NCBI RefSeq assembly: GCF_025698545.1
Contig: NC_068575.1
Location: 56,925,980 to 56,989,979, forward strand
DNA: 64,000 nucleotides
Direction of reading: 5' to 3'
Source of the DNA: Gossypium raimondii
Taxonomy: Eukaryota > Streptophyta > Magnoliopsida > Malvales > Malvaceae
Both the position numbers and the translations under genes were made by a program. This document shows, in pieces, positions 13,084 to 24,830 of this stretch; position 1 is the stretch's first letter, and every line of letters starts with the position of its first letter. Below the pieces are notes generated by a model. It saw only the letters and a list, made by a program, of their open reading frames with translations. It was not told the DNA's origin and ran no database searches.

Positions 13084-13985
13084 TTTTGGAGCGCTCATCA
13101 CAACTGCTCATCCATGAGATTCGATCAGTGGTCAGCATCTTGAGTGCATGCCATAACACCTGACGCATGCATGGACACTCAAACAGGTTCCCATGTATGT
13201 TATATTAGAAAGATGTTAGAAAAGAATGTTGAGAGGAACTAGAGGTCAATGCAAATCCTATGGGGTTGTGCTTGTTTGGTCCCAGATTGTTGATTTGACT
13301 TAAATTTATTATTGTATTTATGGTGTTTGCCTCGATTTTTAACTGTTTGGGGAGCTACTGGAATCTTTTTAAGTTATTACGGTTAGTCAAATTTGAAGTT
13401 GATTGTTTAAAACAGTTGTCATACGTGATGCTGACAGCATAGTTTTGGGTCCATAAAATAGTCATAGGCGCTTGAGCAACAGTCTAATGTAGAGTTGCCT
13501 CCAAGGGGATAGGTTTAAGCAATAAAACAACCATATCTGCGCACCTTATCCGTCAAATCTTTCATTTCCTCACACTCGTAACCTTATCACTTAATCGGGA
13601 TTCTCATGGCTAGCAAATCCATTTACATGGTTTTGAAATATGGGCAACTAGGCATGGCTCCTATACAAGCTCTTTAATTGAGTGCTGATTGCACACCTAG
13701 GATTTTACTTTAAAGTGTGCGAAATTTCTAAATCTGAATTTTTTAGATTTTTTTCTTATCAAACAAATTAATTTAATATTTTTTAAAAATATGAATGATA
13801 TAATTTTAAAAAAATTAAAAGAAAAAAAATCACACTATATAAAATTAAATATTTTTTTTCTAATATGTAAAAAGGAATAACTAATACTATACTAAAAATT
13901 TCATAAATATCATTATAATTTAAAAAATTAAATTAAATTAAAAAACTTGGTCTTAGTCTTATTTCTCAATACTAGACATCTTAAA
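13084..13985. other. HUB1 3' UTR and AT-rich spacer
   Basis: Roughly the first 300 bases after the HUB1 stop are the expected 3' UTR. The rest is intergenic; 13740-13950 is extremely AT-rich. No gene or RNA structure was recognised. Confidence 0.5.
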
Positions 13986-14045
13986 TTGCATCCTTTATTT
14001 TTTCATAAGATCGAATTCATCAATGATAGAATCAATTAAAAATTC

Positions 14046-14540
14046 TCAAGCTCTCTCTTTTTCGATATATGCCACCAAGTAAGTTGAAAGAATATCCTCC
14101 ATTCTGTTGCGAAACCTTGTTTCCATAATTTTCATGGTTGAAAATGCTCGTTCAGTTGTTGCAGTAGACATGGGAAGAGTTAGCACAAGACGAATAATTT
14201 TATCAAGAAGATAAATATTTGACTTATTTGTCTTAGTTAACACTTGACACAACTCAGCAATTGTAGAATATTTCTGCAACTTCGTGCTTTGATGAGCATC
14301 AAGTTGAAAATGCTTCAATTGAATCTTCATGTGTAGCTTTTCTTGCTCCGTAAAATTGTTCAGATAAAAATCATTCATAAGCTTTTAAATATATTCCACC
14401 CGAAAAGCTTTACAATTATCACGTGAATCCAAGGCGAAGCTAAAAACAAGTAACTCCACTACCTCATCATTAAATCGAGAATTCATTTCTGTTAGCAATG
14501 AATATATCAAATCGATAGTACCGCTCAATTGTGATGCTCA
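14046..14540 (-). pseudogene. hAT-type transposase C-terminal remnant
   Basis: The open core at 14046-14378 (110 aa) contains LTLPMSTATTERAFSTMKI, the hallmark of the hAT C-terminal dimerisation region, followed by RFRNRMED and a short tail, as in plant zinc-finger MYM/hAT-like transposases. Upstream on the same strand (to about 14540) the frame continues with breaks through FNDEVVELLVFSFALDSRDN before coherence is lost. No N-terminal zinc finger or catalytic core remains, and the rearranged gypsy locus begins 70 bases further on. It is a dead fragment. Confidence 0.75.
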
Positions 14541-14612
14541 ATTTTTTTACTTTGTGCTCTTTGTCTCTACATTAAATTCATTTCTTTTTCCCTTGACAGT
14601 GTTGGCACCTTA

Positions 14613-15616
14613 TGTAACACCCCCAACCCGTATCTCTCACCGGAACCGGGTTACGGAGTATTACCGGAGTTTACAGATCAAACAGACAGAAATTTCAAAC
14701 ATTTTATATCATCAAAACAAGTCATCAAAGCATCATTTTAATCCAAATTACAAACATACCAAATCCAAATCAATTTGCCTAGTTCGTGAGCACTTAAACA
14801 TAGAATTAAATTCACATGCACCTATCTAGATTTAGTTCAATTTATCATGCCATAATATGACTTCAAAAACAAAAACAAACACATATTTATATGTATAAAA
14901 CCAACCAAGATTAAACTTATAACCTCATTTACAATCAAATCACAAAATAATTATTATTTAGACACCCTAGGTACATGCCGACACAAAGGATAAACATCAC
15001 CACATTTGAGTTTGGGATCGTTGTTGGATGCTGAATCGACAATCAAAAGTTAAGTACCTAACCTGCGCACGGGAAACAAAACTGTACGCTGTGTAAAACT
15101 CAGTGATATTTCTATAATCCGAATATTTAAAGATAAGAAATTACAAATATACAATTGAAATATAAACACATATTAATATTTAATTATTATAACAACCATA
15201 TCATATTTCATTTGTTTCACAAATATCTCAATTCTCATACTTGCTATATAAATAGCTTTTCACAATTTATTCCACATTTTGTTATACAATTGCAATATCA
15301 TTCCATAGTCATTTCATGAGTATATAACTCATATATTCCATATATTTGTAACATATATCACATTCTATTTTTAATTCGCTATTTCACTTCCATTCTCATA
15401 CCATACCATTTTAATATCAATTATAAAAATTTATTATTCATTTATCCCTATTAACACGACTCAGACTCGGACGGATACACAAATCCAATCAAAACATACA
15501 AGTTTGGCACCCAGTGCCTCATTGAATAATTCGAAGTAATAAATTGACACCCAATGTCTCATCGGTTAAACAGAAGTAAATTGGCACCCAGTGTCTCATC
15601 GACTCGAAGTCGAAGA
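14613..15616 (-). repeat. Reversed LTR, distal (3') part
   Basis: Read on the minus strand this ends GGGGGTGTTACA at 14613. Bases 14613-15250 are an inverted copy of 15617-16254, and 15250-15616 match, inverted, the plus-strand LTR at about 20877-21246, including the repeated GAGGCACTGGGTGCC-type motifs. The junction to plus-strand LTR sequence is at about 15616/15617 (CCCTGAA then TATAGCAAG). Confidence 0.75.
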
Positions 15617-16254
15617 AATCCCTGAATATAGCAAGTATGAGAATTGAGATATTTGTGAAATAAATGAAATATGATGTGGTTGTTGTAATAATTAAATATA
15701 TTTGTGTTTATATTTTAATTGTATATTTGTAATTTCTTATCTTTAAATATTCGGATTATAGAAATACCACTGAGTTTTACTCATCGTACGATTTTGTTTC
15801 CCGTGCGCAGGTTAGGTACTTAACTTTTGATCGCCAATTCAGCATCCAACAACAATCCCGAACTCAAATGTGGTCATGTTTATCCTTTGTGTCGGCATGT
15901 ACTTAGGGTGTCTAAATAATAGTTACATTGTGGTTTGATTGTAAATGAGGTTATAAGTTTAATTTTGGTTGGTTTTATACATATAAATATGTGTTTGTGT
16001 TTGAATCCATATTATGGCATGATAAATTGAACTAAATCTAGATAATTGCATGTGAATTTAATTCTATATTTAAGTGCTCATGAACTAGGCAAATTGATTT
16101 GGATTTGGTATGTTTATAATTTAGATTAAAATGATGCTTTGATGACTTGTTTTGATGATATGAAATGTTTAAAATTTCTATCTGTTTGATTTGTAAACTC
16201 CGGTAATGCTCCATAACTCGATTCCGGCGAGGGATATGGGTTGGGGGTATTACA
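15617..16254 (+). repeat. Truncated 5' LTR of the inner gypsy element
   Basis: It runs from TATAGCAAGTATGAG to GGGGGTATTACA and is directly followed by the primer-binding site, so it is the 3' half of the 5' LTR. The first half is absent here, which leaves out the usual promoter-bearing U3 region. Confidence 0.75.
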
Positions 16255-16259
16255 TTTAG

Positions 16260-16271
16260 TGGTATCAGAGC
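16260..16271 (+). other. Primer-binding site for initiator tRNA-Met
   Basis: TGGTATCAGAGC lies 5 bases after the LTR end and is complementary to the 3' end of plant initiator methionine tRNA, the usual minus-strand primer of plant LTR retrotransposons. It fixes the orientation of the inner element as plus. Confidence 0.85.
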
Positions 16272-16949
16272 TTTGCAAGTTTAGTCGATTCTCGAACTAA
16301 ATCGAGCTTGAAATTGAGTCTAGAGGTACATGCCATAATTGAGTCGAATTGAGTCGGGATTTGGATGCTGGTATATTTGTTTTTGTTTTATAGTTGAAAA
16401 TGTCGAATGATTATAATAATTATGTTGATGATAAATGTTACGTTATATGTGTGTATATATGAGAGTCAAATTTTGAGGCTTTACGACCTTCACCTCCTCA
16501 CCTGTACAGTCTTATACAAGAAAATTTACAAGATTTATATTCATCAAGCTTACAAGTGTGAAACTGAAGAGTTCAATAGCTGAATAAATAATAACGCGGC
16601 TAAAGTCGAGGATGGGTTAGCAAGTAAAGAGAGTTCTAAAAGAGTTATCAGATGTTTCTGAAAATTATTTGGGATACGCAATGTCGCTATTAAGGAAGAA
16701 GTTATTCACGAGTAATCGACTTATTCGGGTATGGTATTTAAAGAACGGGTTAACCGAAATTTCTTCTGAATTGATTTCTTTAGTGGTCGGGATAATGTGG
16801 GATAATTAATGACTGTAGTAGTCAGTGGGATGGTGTTGAAATTGCAAAGATATCTGAATGCAGTTGTTATAGTCGAGTATCTTGTAGTGACCTCTTCTGG
16901 GTATTCTATATGTTCATTTATTCTCGGAGGTATATGTAATAATTCGTTT

Positions 16950-19900
16950 TCGAGAGGTGGTGCTAGAAAGGAAAATGGTGTTGTTACTCAACAGTCGAAG
17001 GCTAGAAGGCTAGCTCGAGCCTATGTTGTGGGGACTCGTGAGGATGGTGATGCTAATGATGCTGTGACATGTATATTTTTATTGCATTCAAAACATGTTT
17101 ACACTTTAATGGATCTGAGATTATTCACATTCTTATGTTAATACTAAATTGGTTGAGTCGGAAAGTTTGAAGTCTGAGATGTCTAGAGTATCAATAGTGG
17201 TGTCCAGTCCATTGAGGCAATCTGTGTTAGTGGATCAGGTGTGTAGGATGTGTCCATTAACGATACAAAACATAATCTTTCCTGTTGATTTATTGATAAT
17301 GCCATTTGGCAATTTTGATATAATTTTGAGTATGGATTGGCTTACGAAGCACGGGGTGATTCTGAATTGCTGTAAAAAGAAGTTTATTATTCAAAGTGAA
17401 AATAGAGATAAGATTGAGGTGAATGGTATTCGAACCAGTGGGTCAACCCGTATTATTTCAACAATTCAGGGTAATAAACTTCTTCATCAGGGTCACGAAG
17501 CTTTTCTAGCTTATGTTATTAATTCAGATTCTATTGAAAGTCAATGCAGTAAAATTCGAACTGTTTGTGAATTTTCTGATGTATTTCCTGAAGAATTACC
17601 AGGATTACCACTAGATTGAGAGGTTGAATTTGCAATTGAAGTATTTCCTGGTACAGCTCTAGTGTCAATACCCTCATATCGTATGTCACCTACAAAGTTA
17701 AAAGAATTAAATGTGCAACTACTAGACTTACTGGATCATGGTTTTATATGTCCTAGTACTTCGCCTTGGGGAGCTCCAGTACTTTTTGTTAAAAAGAAAG
17801 ATGGTTCGATGCGGCTTTGCATTGATTATCGGCAATTGAATAAGGTGATGATTAAAAATCGATATCCTTTACCCCGCATTAATGATTTATTTGATCAACC
17901 AAAGGGAGCTTATGTATTTTCAAAGATCGATTTGAGATCGGGTTACTATCAGCTGAAAGTGAAAGAAAGTGATGTACCGAAGACGGCATTTCAAACACGG
18001 TATGGTCATTATGAATTCTTAGTAATGCCTTTTGGATTGATAAATGCTAAACCCTAAACCCTAAAACTTAAACCTGTATTTATAGATGTACCGAAGACAA
18101 CATTTATGGATCTTATGAACTGTATTTTTCAACCATATCTGGATCAGTTTGTGGTAGTTTTCATTGATGATATTCTGGTCTATTCGAAATCTAAATCTGA
18201 ACATGAGCAACATCTCAGAATTGTTTTGCAAACATTACGGGAGAAACGGTTGTACGGGAAGCTTAGAAAATGTGAATTCTGATTATCAGAGGTTGTATTC
18301 TTGGGGCATGTTATTTCGGCAGATGGAATTAGATATGATCTGAAAAAGATTGAGGCAAATGTTTAGTAGAAAGCACTGAGGAATGTGTCGGAGGTTCGTA
18401 GTTTTCTTGAATTAGCTATTTATTACCGAAGATTTGTAAATAGATTTTCGAAGATAGCCTTGTCGATGACAAAGTTGTTGCATAAGAATGTCTAGTTTTT
18501 TTTGGGATGACCAGTGTCAAGAAAATTTTGAGAAATTGAAGCATATGTTGACTGAAGCGCTGGTTTTGACTTTGCCAGAATCGGAAAAAGACTTTGTTGT
18601 TTATAGTGATGCTTCATTGAGTGGTCTTGGTTGTGTTTTGATGCAAGACGGGAAAGTGATTGCTTATGCGTCTCATCAGTTGAAAGCGCATGAACACAAT
18701 TATCTGACGCACGATTTAGAGCTAGCTGCTGTGATTTTTACTCTAAAAATATAGAGACATTACTTGTATGGTGAGAAATGTTACATTTATATTGATTATA
18801 AGAGTTTTAAATATCTTCTATCTCAAAAGGAGTTGAATTTGAGATAGCGTCGTTGGATAGAGCTTTTGAAAGATTTTGATTGTGTTATTGATTATCATCC
18901 TGGTAAAGCTAATGTTGTAGCTGATGCGTTGAGTAGAAAAACAACAATTGAATTGCGAGCAATGTTTGCTCAACTCAATATCAGTGATGATGGAAGTCTA
19001 TTGGCTGAATTGAGAATTAAACCGGTGATGTTTGATCGGATCAAATCAGCATAGTTAGAAGATGACAAGTTGATGAAGAAAAGAGAAATGGTTCAAAATG
19101 GTATGTTAAAAAAATTCCAGCATTGATAATTATGATTGCTTGAGATTTCGTAATCAAATTTGTGTTCCGGATATTTCTGAATTAAAAGAGTTGATACTTC
19201 GGGAAGCTCATGATAGTCCTTTTCCTTTGCATCCTGGAGGAACGAAAATGTATCGTGATCTATGAGAATCTTATTGGTGGCCAGGAATGAAAAGAGATGC
19301 GGTTGAGTATGTGGCTAAATGTTTAACTTGTTAGCGAGTTAAGGCAGAACATCAGGCTCCTACTAGATTACTTCAGCCTATTTCTATTCCTGAATGGTAA
19401 TGAGATTGCATCACGATGGATTTTGTAACAGGGTTACCTTTATCGGCAAGTAAGAAAAATGCTATTTGAGTGATTATTGATCGACTTACGAAATCGACTT
19501 ATTTTATTGTAGTCAGGACTGATTGGTCACTTCAAAAGCTTGCTGAAGTTTATATTCAAGAAATTGTAAGATTGCATGGTGTTCCTATGTCGATAATTTC
19601 TGATCAGGATCCGTAGTTTACTTCGAGATTTTAGAAACAGTTGCATAAATCTCTTGGTACACTACTTAACTTTAGCACAACTTTTCATCCGTAGATTGAC
19701 GGACAATATGAGCGAGTTATTCAGATTTTGGAAGATATGCTTCGTACTTGTGTTATTGATTTTGAATCAGGTTGGAACCGTTACTTGCCTTTGGCCAAAT
19801 TTGTATACAATAATAGTTTCCAATCAAGTATTCAAATGGCATCGTATGAAGCTTTATATGGTCGTAGATGTCGATCACCCATTTTTTGGATGGGATTAAG

Positions 19901-20425
19901 TGAAAGAAAAATGATCGAGCCAGAATTGATCCAAGAAACGAAAGACATTGTTAAGAAAATTTGAGATAGAATGAAGACAGCTTTTGATAGACAGAAATCA
20001 TATGCAGATTTGAAGCATCGAGATATTGAATATTCTGTTGGTGATAAAGTATTTCTTAAAGTTTCGCCTTGGAAGAAAATTTTGAGGTTTGGCCAACAAG
20101 GGAAATTAAGTCCTCGATTTATTAGACCGTATGAGATCACAGAAAGAGTGGGACCAGTTGCATATCGTTTAGTTTTGCCTGTGAAATTACAGAAAATTCA
20201 TGATGTTTTTCACTTTTCAATGCTTAGAAAATATCGATCGAACCCATCTCATGTTATTTCGATAGAGGATATTGAAATTCAACCTAATTTGTCATATGAA
20301 GAAGAACCAGTTGAGATTTTGGCACTTGAAGTAAAAGAGTCGTGTAGTTATGGCGTAGTCATAATGTAAAAGAAACGACTTGGGAACCGGAAGAGACAAT
20401 GAGATCTTAGTACCCCACTTCTTTT
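16950..20425 (+). pseudogene. Decayed gypsy pol: protease, RT, RNase H, integrase, chromodomain trace
   Basis: In order the stretch shows: a protease region with the catalytic DSG-type motif lost (about 17070-17140); linker and reverse transcriptase (17290-18470) with CIDYRQLN, the [10 protein letters not shown] block, FGL, and [10 protein letters not shown]; RNase H (18480-19050) with [10 protein letters not shown] and the [14 protein letters not shown] tail; integrase (19130-19960) with PGMKRD, MDFVTGLP and the VIQILEDMLR region; and a C-terminal segment including ETTWEPEETM, a chromodomain trace typical of Tekay/Del-like chromoviruses. At least eight stops and some shifts break it. Several stops sit where the family has Arg, Gln or Trp codons. 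It cannot make a working polyprotein. Confidence 0.85.
18047..18099 (+). repeat. Telomere-like repeat plus templated filler in the RT region
   Basis: Within the RT, between the codons for INA and the TFMDL block, about 50 extra bases are present. They contain two and a half CCCTAAA telomere units (18049-18066) and then GATGTACCGAAGAC (18085-18098), an exact copy of the element's own bases 17971-17984. The insert breaks the frame with a stop at once. Confidence 0.8.
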
Positions 20426-20451
20426 CAGGTAAATTTCGGGGACGAAATTTA

Positions 20452-20465
20452 TTTAGGGGGAGAAT
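20452..20465 (+). other. Polypurine tract
   Basis: A purine-rich stretch (AGGGGGAGAA) directly precedes TGTAAGGACCC, the start of the 3' LTR. It is the expected plus-strand primer site of the inner element. Confidence 0.75.
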
Positions 20466-21246
20466 TGTAAGGACCCGATAGTCACAGGTGTCGAAAACTA
20501 TATTTCCAAAATTTCGTTATTGTAAATTAGGCTCGTAAATATTTATTAATTTACGAAGTTAGTTGTGTGGTTAATTAGGTTTTGGTTAGGGAAAAAGGAA
20601 AAGATAAAGTCGACGAGGAGTAGCTCGAAAATCTTGGTTTGTATTTCTATAATCCGAATTTAATTATTAATTGTTGTATTTTGATTTAAATGTTTATGAT
20701 AAGTAAATAAGGTAAGTGTTAGCATTTTTTATATTGAATGTAATGTATGTGAAATTGTGATTTATGTGATAATTGAGTATTGGATAATTGTGGCATTAGA
20801 AAAGTGAATTGAAACCCTATTAACTGTATCGGGCTAAGTCAGATATAGATGGCATGCCATAGGATTGGAAGAGTTCAGGGATTTCTTCGACTTCGAGTCG
20901 GTGAGATACTGGGTGTTAATTTACTACTTCGGATTAACTCGATGAGGCACTGAGTGCCAATTTACTTTGGTTTAACCAATGAGACACTGAGTGTCAATTT
21001 ATTACTTCGAATTATCCGATGAGGCACTGGGTGCCAAACTGGTGTGTTTTGGTTGGATCCGTGTATCTGTCCGAGTCCGAGTCGTGTTAATAGGGATAAA
21101 GGAATAATAAAGTTTTATTATTGATATTGAAATGGTATGGTATGAGAAATGGAAGCGAAATAGTGAATTGAAAACAGAATGTGAAATATGTTGCAAATAT
21201 ATGGAATATATGATTTATATACTCTTGAAATGACTATGGAATGGAT
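20466..21246 (+). repeat. Truncated 3' LTR of the inner gypsy element
   Basis: It begins TGTAAGGACCCGATAG right after the polypurine tract and runs to GGAATGGATATTG, where it stops abruptly and joins reversed LTR sequence. It contains four degenerate copies of a roughly 40-base motif around GAGGCACTGGGTGCC (20890-21040). The second half of the LTR is missing. Confidence 0.75.
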
Positions 21247-21317
21247 ATTGGCCTAATTTACATTAACGGAATTTCAGAAATATATTTTCCGACACCCGTA
21301 ACTATCGAGTCGTTACA
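21247..21317 (-). repeat. Reversed LTR, proximal (5') terminus
   Basis: Read on the minus strand this begins TGTAACGACTCGATAGTTAC and matches the first roughly 70 bases of the plus-strand LTR at 20466. It is the other end of the reversed LTR whose distal part is at 14613-15616. About 340 LTR bases between the two pieces are missing. Confidence 0.7.
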
Positions 21318-22170
21318 CTTTACCAGAGGAAAGATAATTCCTTAGCAAGACATACAAATCAAAAACCAAGAAAGTCGCTAACCTAATATGTACCGGTATG
21401 AGTCAAATCAATTAATTCTGAAATTTAGCTTTAAAATCTATATTGGGCCTCTAAATTTAGTTTTTTAAGGCTCATCATACATTAATATTTGATTATTATT
21501 AAAGTTAAATAATTAAAAATAAAAAAGTATTTTGTTAATATAAAGTATAATCTTATGGCTTAAAAGACAAATTATATGAAATACAATGTAATACCCCTTA
21601 CCCGTATTCGACACCAGAATAGGGTACGAGGCATTACCAGAACACATACACTTGTAAACATATTTAACCGAGTTATAAAACTTCATCTAAATTAAAACTT
21701 TCAAATTATTAACATGATTTTATAATTCTTCATAATATATCCTCAAAATATTATATTCATAATAAATAGGACCTATGAGACCCGATACATATTCATGCAA
21801 TTCACAAGTCTTAATAATTCAATGCTTCATTTCCATTTCATTCAATTCCCAAATTTCTCATGTTCACAATTCAAATCATTAAGTTCAATACTAATACGCA
21901 TTTATCATTTAACTCAACGTTTATTGAATATACCATTCATTAACACATTTATGAAATTCTCAATTTTTGCAATGAAAATATCACTTTAGCTTATATAACA
22001 ACATCAATTCAACTCATCATCCTGGTATAAATTTACTACCACTTATCCATTTACTATAATTCTTTTGGGCCCATTTGTCACTTACCATCCTTAATCAAAT
22101 TAGGGAACGGTTACGGAAAATTGAGTACTTCACTTCCACTTTGCCATAGTATAACTATGGTCTTACGTAT

Positions 22171-22388
22171 GATCACTTATCACTTGTCTCTGATCAGATA
22201 AGTGTAGCTAAGCTACCACTTATCACTTGTCACTTGTCACTGATCAGATAAGTCTAGCTAAAGCTACCATTTATCACTTGTCACTGATCAGATAAGTGTA
22301 GCTGAAGCTATCACTTATCACTTGCTACTTGTCACTGATCAGATAAGTGTAGCTGAAGCTACTACTTATCACTTGTCACTGATCAGAA
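22171..22388. repeat. Tandem array, about 4-5 units of 45-60 bases
   Basis: Units of the form CACTTATCACTTGTCACTGATCAGATAAGTGTAGCTGAAGCT repeat with small length changes (for instance doubled CACTTGT). Many units contain the palindrome TGATCA and the pairing halves ACTTATC and GATAAGT. The array lies inside element A and has no counterpart at the same place in element B. Confidence 0.8.
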
Positions 22389-24075
22389 GTACTCAAATCC
22401 GACGTTCCGCTCAATTTGATCATTTATTCGATTTTCGTATTGTTATTTTATTCTCAATTCATTAACGAATATATCTCATCATACATTATATAATTCATGA
22501 AATTAACATGTAATCATTAAATTTCAGCCATATGAACTTACTATTTCATTATCTTTCCACACTCGTTTCCTATGCACATCACACAAGGTATAAACATATC
22601 ATTCAACCATAGTCGCAAGCTAGTGTATTTAAACATAACTCTTTTTGGAACTAACCACATGATAAACCATTTCAATAGAGATTACATGATCACAACTAAA
22701 TATGTTACCATTTCAACCACTACTTGGCCAAAGCCTAAGCATGTACGTCAAATATGTTAGCCAAATACACATATAGCATAAACATTATAAGCATGGATGA
22801 GCACAACATTTATTCATGTATCACACTTACCAACATGTGTTAATTCATAAACTATTCATGACATTACTTCATGCCAAATCATATACCGAATATACCATAC
22901 ACACATTCTATGAAACTTTATTTTCACACATGAGCTTAGACCATGACCAATAACGCACAAATATAAGCATCATTTCTATTTCATCATTTATCAATTATAA
23001 TCAAGAATATGACCAATTATACACAAATCATTCATATATTTCCCAATTTTCCTCCTCCTCCTCTCCATTCCATATCCTTAATGTGTATAACACATTTAAA
23101 CAACATTATCCATACTATCACTATTTTTCCTGTATGTAAATTCAAGCTATCTGTCTAAGTCTGAGTCACTAATTTATTTATATCTCGAGCTACAGAGCTC
23201 CAAATTAAGATCCGTTAATTTTCCCTGAAACTAGACTCACATATCTTCTTAACATAAAATTTTAAGAATTTTTGGTTCAGTCACTAAGTACAGTTTATTC
23301 TTTAAAGTTCCCCTATTTCACTGTTCGATAGTTCCGACCCCTCTTCACTAAAAATTAATTATCTCTTTGTATAGAATCCGGATGATGTCCCTGTTTATTT
23401 CTATTGAAAATAGACTCATTAAGGATTTTAAATATATAAATTATAACCCATAATTATTTTTATACAATTTTAATGATTTTCCAAGTTAGAACAGGGGAAC
23501 CCGAATTCATTCTGACCTTATCTAATAAAATTCATTATATCTCATGATTTACAATTCCATTACTTACACCGTTTCTTCGATGAGAAACTAGACTCAATAA
23601 GATTTAATTCCATATTTTTTTCATCCTCTAATTCAATTTCCACAGTTTATGGTAATTTTTTCAAAGTTAACCTACTACTGTTGTCCAAAATTGTTTTAGT
23701 GCAAGATGTTGATAATCAAATTTATAACACCCTCCTTTCCTTTCTCTACAATATTGTCTATCAATTCCTCTTGTTTCCCTTCACTAACATATCAATAACA
23801 TAGAGCCTTATATAATAAAACCCTACATTAACATCAATTTCATACTTTTTCAATAATATCAAACTTAAAAATATATTGAAACCTTGATGTTCTTACCTTG
23901 CTCTATTGATTTCAATCTTTAACTTGATTTTCTCTCTCCTCCAACTTCTATTTATCGAATCTAACTTGATATTCTAGCTCCCCATAGTCTCCTTAACATT
24001 TTTCTCTCTTGGTAGCTATGGAAATTCTTTTGATTTCTAGGTGAAAATAGTAAATTTTTGGTGGAATGACCAAAT

Positions 24076-24121
24076 TGTAAAGAAAGCAAAACTTTCTTTA
24101 AAGAAAGCAAAACTTTCTTTC
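24076..24121. repeat. Direct and inverted short repeat in element A
   Basis: The 20-base unit AAAGAAAGCAAAACTTTCTT occurs twice in tandem, and each unit is itself a near palindrome (AAAGAAAG against CTTTCTTT). It could form a small hairpin. Confidence 0.7.
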
Positions 24122-24830
24122 TTCCCTTCTCTTCTAACGTGAAATGCATGGGAAAGGTAGATGATTCTTCATCTTTTCTTCCACATATATATATACTAAA
24201 TAAAATAATAATAAAATGATAAAATGTCATTTAAAAATCAAATTAAAATATTAATAAACTAATTTTATTTATTTATTTAATCTAAAATATCTCCAACATC
24301 ATCATTATTTTCTAGATTTCTCTTTCTTCTAATTGACCATTTTCCCTTTAGATCTTTTAAAATTCCATCCTTGAGTCATCACTTAATTTGGTAAAATTAC
24401 GATTTAGTCCTTCATAATTATTCTTCTATTCAATTTGGTCCCAATTTATCCATTTTCCTTAGTTTCTAAATTATTCCACCCTTAAAATATTTACACTATT
24501 GGTCTTTCAACTTTTCATATTTACACTTTAACCCTCAAATTTTGAGTATTTACTCTTGGATAACAAAAATTTTCTCACTTTTGCAATTTAATCCTTTATT
24601 TAATTAATATGTCATAATATACTTTCCAATGTTGTCATAACTCAAAATTCTCCTTTTTGTAACTTTACTTCCTTACTATATCAAAGATAATATCTTACTG
24701 TAAAAATTTTCGGGGTATTACATTTCTCTCCCCTTTAAAATAAATTTCGTCCTCAAAATTTTTCTCTTCGAATTTGTGGTCCTGAAACCACTATTCCGAC
24801 TAGACCCAAAAATCGGGCTGTTACATACAA

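Larger units (their letters stand above)
14613..21317. mobile_element. Rearranged Ty3/gypsy (chromovirus-like) locus: permuted element inside a reversed LTR
   Basis: The outer edges are the two ends of one minus-strand LTR (RC of ...GGTATTACA at 14613, RC of TGTAACGACTCG at 21317). They are flanked by CCTTA (14608-14612) and CTTTA (21318-21322), a 5-bp target duplication with one transition. Inside lies a plus-strand element: a truncated LTR, an iMet primer-binding site, a decayed pol, a polypurine tract and a truncated LTR. The inner 5' LTR begins about 40 bases beyond the LTR position at which the inner 3' LTR stops. Gag is essentially missing (only about 0.9 kb lies between the primer-binding site and pol). 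All reading frames are interrupted, so the element is not autonomous. Confidence 0.75.
21587..24825 (-). mobile_element. LTR-like element A (3.24 kb, TSD TACAA), solo-LTR or LARD-like
   Basis: On the minus strand it starts TGTAACAGCCCG (24825) and ends GGGGTATTACA (21587). It is flanked by the perfect 5-bp duplication TACAA (21582-21586 and 24826-24830). Large parts match element B at 43769-46718 in the same orientation (the first about 200 bases, and a block near 23041-23760). No coding sequence remains. Near its minus-strand start it contains GACGAAATTTATTTTAAAGG, a polypurine-tract-like stretch, followed by a second TGTAATACCCCG at about 24724. This suggests a chimaera of an internal end and an LTR. 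Confidence 0.75.

Noticed and set aside
14554..14829. 91-aa plus-strand open frame
   Set aside because: It crosses the LTR boundary at 14613 and is explained by LTR sequence.
20640..20660. Short plus-strand match TTTCTATAATCCGAAT shared with 15110
   Set aside because: Only about 18 bases match in this orientation; too short to change the LTR map.
22171..22388. CRISPR-like regular array
   Set aside because: Units are contiguous tandem repeats without unique spacers, inside a plant LTR-like element.
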